Source: Phenylobacterium zucineum HLK1
Lineage (GTDB): Bacteria; Pseudomonadota; Alphaproteobacteria; Caulobacterales; Caulobacteraceae
Assembly (NCBI RefSeq): GCF_000017265.1
Contig: NC_011144.1
Coordinates: 2,582,001-2,646,000, forward strand
Direction: 5' to 3'
Length of the DNA stretch: 64,000 nt
Positions 60,523-64,000 of this stretch are shown piece after piece (the stretch's first letter is position 1; each line of letters opens with the position of its first letter). Made by a program: the position numbers and the translations under genes. The notes beneath the pieces were generated by a model. The model saw only the letters and a program-made list of their open reading frames with translations, was not told the DNA's origin and did not search any database.

Positions 60523-62264
60523 TGGCCCTCCCCCATCGGCGCGGCGCCCGCGGGCGCGATCTCGGCGAGCTCGGGCTGGCGCTCGACGCCCAGGAACGGG
60601 GCGATGCGCTCGATGACCCGGCCGGCGGCCGGCGCGGCCACCCAGCCGCCGGTGGCGTAGCCGGCGCTGCGGGCGGTGCCGTGCGGCTCGTCCAGCAGGA
60701 TCAGCACGAAGTAGCGCTTGGCCTCGGCCGGGCCGCTGGTGGGGAACACGGCGGCGAACGAGGAGACCTGACGCTCGTGGTTGTAGGCGCGGATCGCAGG
60801 ATCGTACTTCTCGCCGGTGCCGGTCTTGCCGCCCACCGACAGGCCCGGGATGTTGGCCGACCGGCCGCTGCCCGCCTCGCCCGCCACGTTGGCGCGCATG
60901 ATCGACAGCATCTGCAGGGACGTGCGCTCGGACATCACCCGGGGACCGTCGACTGCCGCACCGGGTTCCAGCTTGCGGATGGTCAGCGGCACGAGGCGCC
61001 CGCCGTTCAGGATCGCGCCCATGGCCCGGGCGAGCGCCAGCGGGCTGACGTTGATGCCGTGGCCGAAGGAGGTGGAGGCCACCGCGTCCTCGTCCCACTT
61101 GCGCGGGGTCAGGGGCCGCGCGGACTCGATCAGCTCCACCGGCGCGGGCTTGGTCAGCCCCAGGCCGTCGAAGTAACGGCCCATGCGCTCGGGGCCGATG
61201 CCCACGGCCAGCTTGGCGGTGCCGATGTTGGACGAGTGCTGGAACACCTCGACCAGGGTCAGGACCTTCCGGGCGGCGTGGTAGTCGTGGATCGTCCGGT
61301 AGCCCAGCTTGAAGGGCTCGCGCGCGTCGAAGGTCGTGTTCGGAGTGGCGACGCCGGCGTCGAGGCCGATGGCGACGGTGAACGCCTTGAACGTCGAGCC
61401 CATCTCGAAGACCGAGGCGGCCGCGCGGTTGGTGCGCACGTAGTCGGTGGCCTGGCCGGGCTTGTTCGGGTCGAAGGTCGGCCAGCTGGCCATCCCCAGG
61501 ATCTCGCCGGTGTGCACGTCGGTGACGAGGCCCACCGCGCCCTTCGGGGTGAACTCGTGGACGGCCTTCCACAGCTCGTCCTCCAGCGCGCCCTGGACGC
61601 GCAGGTCGATGGACAGGGGGACCTGGCCGCCGGCCGCGGCGCGGATCTCCTCGTTCAGCGCGGCCTCGGCGCCCGACAGGCCCTCGCCCCCGGTGTCTGA
61701 GAAGCCGATGACGTGGGCGGCGCTCGCGCCCAGCGGATAGACGCGGCGCTGCTCGGGCTCGAAGCTGACGCCGGGCAGGCCCAGGGCGTGGACGCGATTG
61801 CGTTCGGCGGGCGTCAGGGCGCCCATCACGAACAGGCGGCGCTGGCCGCGCAGGGCGCGTTCGAGGCGCGCCCTGTCGAGGCCCGGCAGGGCGGCCAGGA
61901 GCTGGCGGCGGGTCTCCTCGGTCTCCCAGATCTCGCGCGGATCGATGTAGAGGCCGTAGTGCAGCAGGTCGGCCGCCAGCAGCATGCCGTTGCGGTCGAC
62001 GAGATCGGCGCGGGAGACTCCGGCCGGCGCGATGCGGCCGCCGCCCCGGGCGTCCGAGAAGAGCGCCGCGCGCGTAGCGCCCACCGACAGCCAGACGAAG
62101 CCCAGCACGAACAGCACCAGCACGAAGAAGATGCGCAGGCGCGTGTCGTCCTCGGCGCGGCCCGAGGCGCGAGCCCGCTCGAAGGCGTGCTCGAGACCCC
62201 AGATGCGCTCCTTGAACCAGCGCGAGACGGCCGAGCCGCCGAAGGCCTGCTGGCCCAGGCTCAT
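60519..62264 (-). CDS. ftsI: Septal D,D-transpeptidase FtsI (PBP3)
   Basis: Class B PBP that crosslinks septal murein with FtsW. It has 581 residues: helix near 45-62 (FFVLVLFVLGFVWLSVGAT), pedestal domain starting RADLVDRNGMLLAADL near 85, catalytic SxxK as STFK at 290-293 (EMGSTFKAF), SxN region HSSNIGTAKLA near 327-337, and GKTGTGEKYD near 475. The start overlaps the ftsL stop by 4 nt. Order fits the dcw cluster. Confidence 0.96.
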   Translation of the reverse strand: MSLGQQAFGGSAVSRWFKERIWGLEHAFERARASGRAEDDTRLRIFFVLVLFVLGFVWLSVGATRAALFSDARGGGRIAPAGVSRADLVDRNGMLLAADLLHYGLYIDPREIWETEETRRQLLAALPGLDRARLERALRGQRRLFVMGALTPAERNRVHALGLPGVSFEPEQRRVYPLGASAAHVIGFSDTGGEGLSGAEAALNEEIRAAAGGQVPLSIDLRVQGALEDELWKAVHEFTPKGAVGLVTDVHTGEILGMASWPTFDPNKPGQATDYVRTNRAAASVFEMGSTFKAFTVAIGLDAGVATPNTTFDAREPFKLGYRTIHDYHAARKVLTLVEVFQHSSNIGTAKLAVGIGPERMGRYFDGLGLTKPAPVELIESARPLTPRKWDEDAVASTSFGHGINVSPLALARAMGAILNGGRLVPLTIRKLEPGAAVDGPRVMSERTSLQMLSIMRANVAGEAGSGRSANIPGLSVGGKTGTGEKYDPAIRAYNHERQVSSFAAVFPTSGPAEAKRYFVLILLDEPHGTARSAGYATGGWVAAPAAGRVIERIAPFLGVERQPELAEIAPAGAAPMGEGQ

Positions 62265-62701
62265 CGCCCGGCCTCGGCGATCCGGAGGCTGCGGCCTTCC
62301 GGCGGCGGGGGCGGCGGCACGCCGGGGGTGGCGTCGCTCTCGTTCACCATGGCGGCCACGGCGGACGGGGCCTTGTCCTTCTTCGGCGGGCCGGCGCGGG
62401 CGATGTCCATGAGCTGCTCGACCGTCGCCTCACGGCTGACGGTGACCGGCTCCATGTTCAGGTATTCGACGGACAGGCGCTCGATGCGGCCGGGCTGCTC
62501 CAGGTGCGCGACCTCGGCCTGCAGCAGGCGGATGCGGGCCTTCTCGGCCTTGATCTGGCGTTCGATCTTGGCGATCTCGGCGCGTTCGTCCCCGGCCATG
62601 GTCTTGGCCAGGTAGACCCCCAGGATCACCACCACCAGCAGGCCGACGCCGACCAGGTCCACCAGCCGGAAACCGCGAATGCGGCGGTTCAGCAGGTTCA
62701 T
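62261..62701 (-). CDS. ftsL: Cell division protein FtsL
   Basis: Small divisome protein of the FtsB/FtsL/FtsQ complex. It has 146 residues: a short basic tail, one helix ([20 protein letters not shown] near 13-32), then a leucine-zipper coiled coil ([20 protein letters not shown] near 44-63) and [20 protein letters not shown]. The sequence is poorly conserved between species; position between rsmH and ftsI, size and topology decide the call. It overlaps both neighbours by 4 nt. Confidence 0.92.
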
Positions 62702-63630
62702 GCCGCATCCCTCCAGACCGGCGCGTCGGTGCGCACGGCCGCCCTCAGCTTCGCCGAGCGGGCTCGGGGGTTTGCCGCCACCTCCGTCTCGGACGGCCCG
62801 CGGGCGCCGTTGAACAAGAGCTGGAAGCTGGGCGCCGGGCCTTGGCGGACCGGGGGCGCGTGGCGCGATCCCGCCGGCGTTCTACCCGCTCGCACCGAGA
62901 GGAAGCTCTTCACGATTCTGTCTTCCAGCGAATGGAACGTGACGACGCAGAGGCGGCCCTCCGGCTTCAGGACGCGCTCGGCGGCCGCAAGGCCGGCCTC
63001 CAGTTCGGATAGCTCCTCGTTCACGGCGATACGAAGGCCCTGGAAGGCCCGGGTCGCCGGGTGGATCTTCGCGCCGCGGCGGCCGCCCAGCGCCTTCTCG
63101 ATGAAGTCCGCCAGCTCCAGGGTGCGGGTGAAGGGCTGCTCCTCGCGCCGGCGCGCGATGGCGCGGGCGATGCGGCGGCTCTCGCGCTCCTCTCCATAGA
63201 CGAAGAAGATCCGCGCGAGCTCGGCCGGCTCGGCGGTGTTCACGAGGTCGGCGGCGGTGGGCCCGCTCGCGCCCATGCGCATGTCCAGCGGCCCGTCCTG
63301 CATGAACGAGAAGCCGCGCTCGGCCTGGTCGAGCTGCATGGACGAGACGCCGAGGTCCAGGGCCACGCCGTCGGCGGCGCCCTCGCCCAGCACCTCGTCC
63401 ATCTCGGAAAAGCGCGCCTCCACCAGGCGGAAGCGGTCGGCGGGAAGCCCCTCGGCGAAGCGCCTGACCGTGGGGTCGCGGTCGAAGGCCACCACCGAGG
63501 CGCCGGTCGCCAGGATCGCGCGGGTGTAGCCGCCGGCGCCGAAGGTCCCGTCGATGATCGTCCGGCCGGGCGCAGGGGCGAGCGCGTCCACGACCTCTTG
63601 CATCAGGACGGGGACGTGCGGGGTCGTCAT
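62698..63630 (-). CDS. rsmH: 16S rRNA m4C1402 methyltransferase
   Basis: Methylates N4 of C1402 in 16S rRNA. It has 310 residues. [20 protein letters not shown] near 7-26, [19 protein letters not shown] near 26-44 (SAM motif I), [20 protein letters not shown] near 93-112, GPLDMRMG near 114 and [20 protein letters not shown] near 215-234 match RsmH/MraW. It overlaps mraZ by 4 nt and ftsL by 4 nt. Confidence 0.97.
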
Positions 63631-64000
63631 CCGGCGCTCCCCTGTCCGGAGTGGGCGAGGCGTGCGGCCCGCTGCTGGGCGCGCAGTTCGGCCAGCCCCT
63701 GTCGGGCCAGCTCGCGCTGGGCGGCGCGGTGAGCGTTGAAAGCCTCGCGCTCCCAGATCTGGAAGCGGTCGCCGAGCCCCACGATGGTGACCCAGTCGGT
63801 CAGGCCGAACAGGTCGCAGAGGCTTTCGGGCAGGGTGATGCGGCCGGCGGTGTCGAACGACAGCTTGGCCATGCCGCCGAGGACCGAGGTCTCCAGAGCC
63901 GAGCGCAGGGGATCGCCGAACTCCAGCTCCTCGATCACGCCGTTGTAGCGGTCGAACAGGGCCTTGCCGCCGCCTTCGATGCAGTCGGCCTCGATGGAGG
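63627..64000 (-). CDS. mraZ: Transcriptional regulator MraZ (5' end outside window)
   Basis: AbrB-like DNA-binding protein that controls the dcw operon. Only the C-terminal 124 codons are in view. The frame is open to the right edge and the upstream codons still encode MraZ-like sequence ([20 protein letters not shown]), so a GTG at 63938 is internal. The second AbrB repeat is visible ([20 protein letters not shown]), as is [18 protein letters not shown] with the family's IxGxxxxxEIW-type end. The final basic/Gln-rich tail overlaps rsmH by 4 nt. Confidence 0.93.

Noticed and set aside
59071..61572. An 833-codon frame seeming to fuse an ftsI-region protein to MurE
   Set aside because: The first 350 residues are an out-of-frame reading of ftsI. 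MurE starts at the GTG at 60522.

Overview
The window is GC-rich (most third codon positions are G or C) and reads as chromosomal DNA of an alphaproteobacterium, most likely a Caulobacterales member close to Phenylobacterium or Caulobacter. The reasons are the gene order mraZ-rsmH-ftsL-ftsI-murE-murF-mraY-murD-ftsW-murG-murC-murB ... ddl-ftsQ-ftsA ... ftsZ ... lpxC-bamD-recN-ligA, CtrA-type TTAA-N7-TTAA boxes and a GANTC (CcrM-type) site upstream of ftsZ, and Caulobacter-like proteins such as an HWE-family CHASE histidine kinase. I see no rRNA, tRNA, insertion sequence, prophage, CRISPR array or attachment site. The genus is inferred from gene order and protein style, not from a search.

Layout. 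1-7.5 kb: end of an MFS transporter, then the elongasome operon on the minus strand (mreB-mreC-mreD-mrdA-rodA). 7.8-12.7 kb: leuA followed by a tight cassette (EamA transporter, Kelch protein, ModA, ModB; no modC). 13-20 kb: DedA-type membrane protein, RTX calcium-repeat protein, small lipoprotein, aspartate aminotransferase, DUF2171 protein, CHASE/HWE kinase, DUF4169 protein, Coq4 homologue, ribbon-helix-helix protein. 20-36 kb: mostly single genes: flavodoxin, DUF1801, a polysaccharide pyruvyl transferase / F420-hydrogenase-beta-like pair, RsuA-type pseudouridine synthase, RsmC-type methyltransferase, UvrD helicase, PrmA, GIY-YIG protein, PepP, class II photolyase, several small unknowns. 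34-40 kb: ligA, recN, bamD, lpxC. 40-64 kb: the division and cell wall (dcw) cluster on the minus strand, entering the window inside mraZ. It is interrupted by a plus-strand PHP-domain gene between ftsA and ftsZ and by a SulP transporter, a thioesterase and an M28 peptidase between murB and ddl.

How it works together. The two murein loci share a logic: MreBCD, PBP2 and RodA run lateral wall growth; MraY, MurB-G, Ddl, FtsW and FtsI supply and polymerise precursor for septation under FtsZ, FtsA, FtsQ and FtsL. LpxC and BamD add the outer-membrane side. Most dcw genes overlap by 1-8 nt, so translational coupling is likely. Cell-cycle control is suggested by the two CtrA boxes before ftsZ and one possible box inside ddl, upstream of ftsQA.

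No clearly new multi-gene system stands out. The best leads are the ftsZ control region, the genes inserted in the dcw cluster, the repeated CTAG tail-to-tail overlap of convergent genes (6 of 12 pairs), the MreC repeat tail, the modAB cassette without modC, the DUF4169/Coq4/RHH group with palindromes in its promoter, and the leuA leader.
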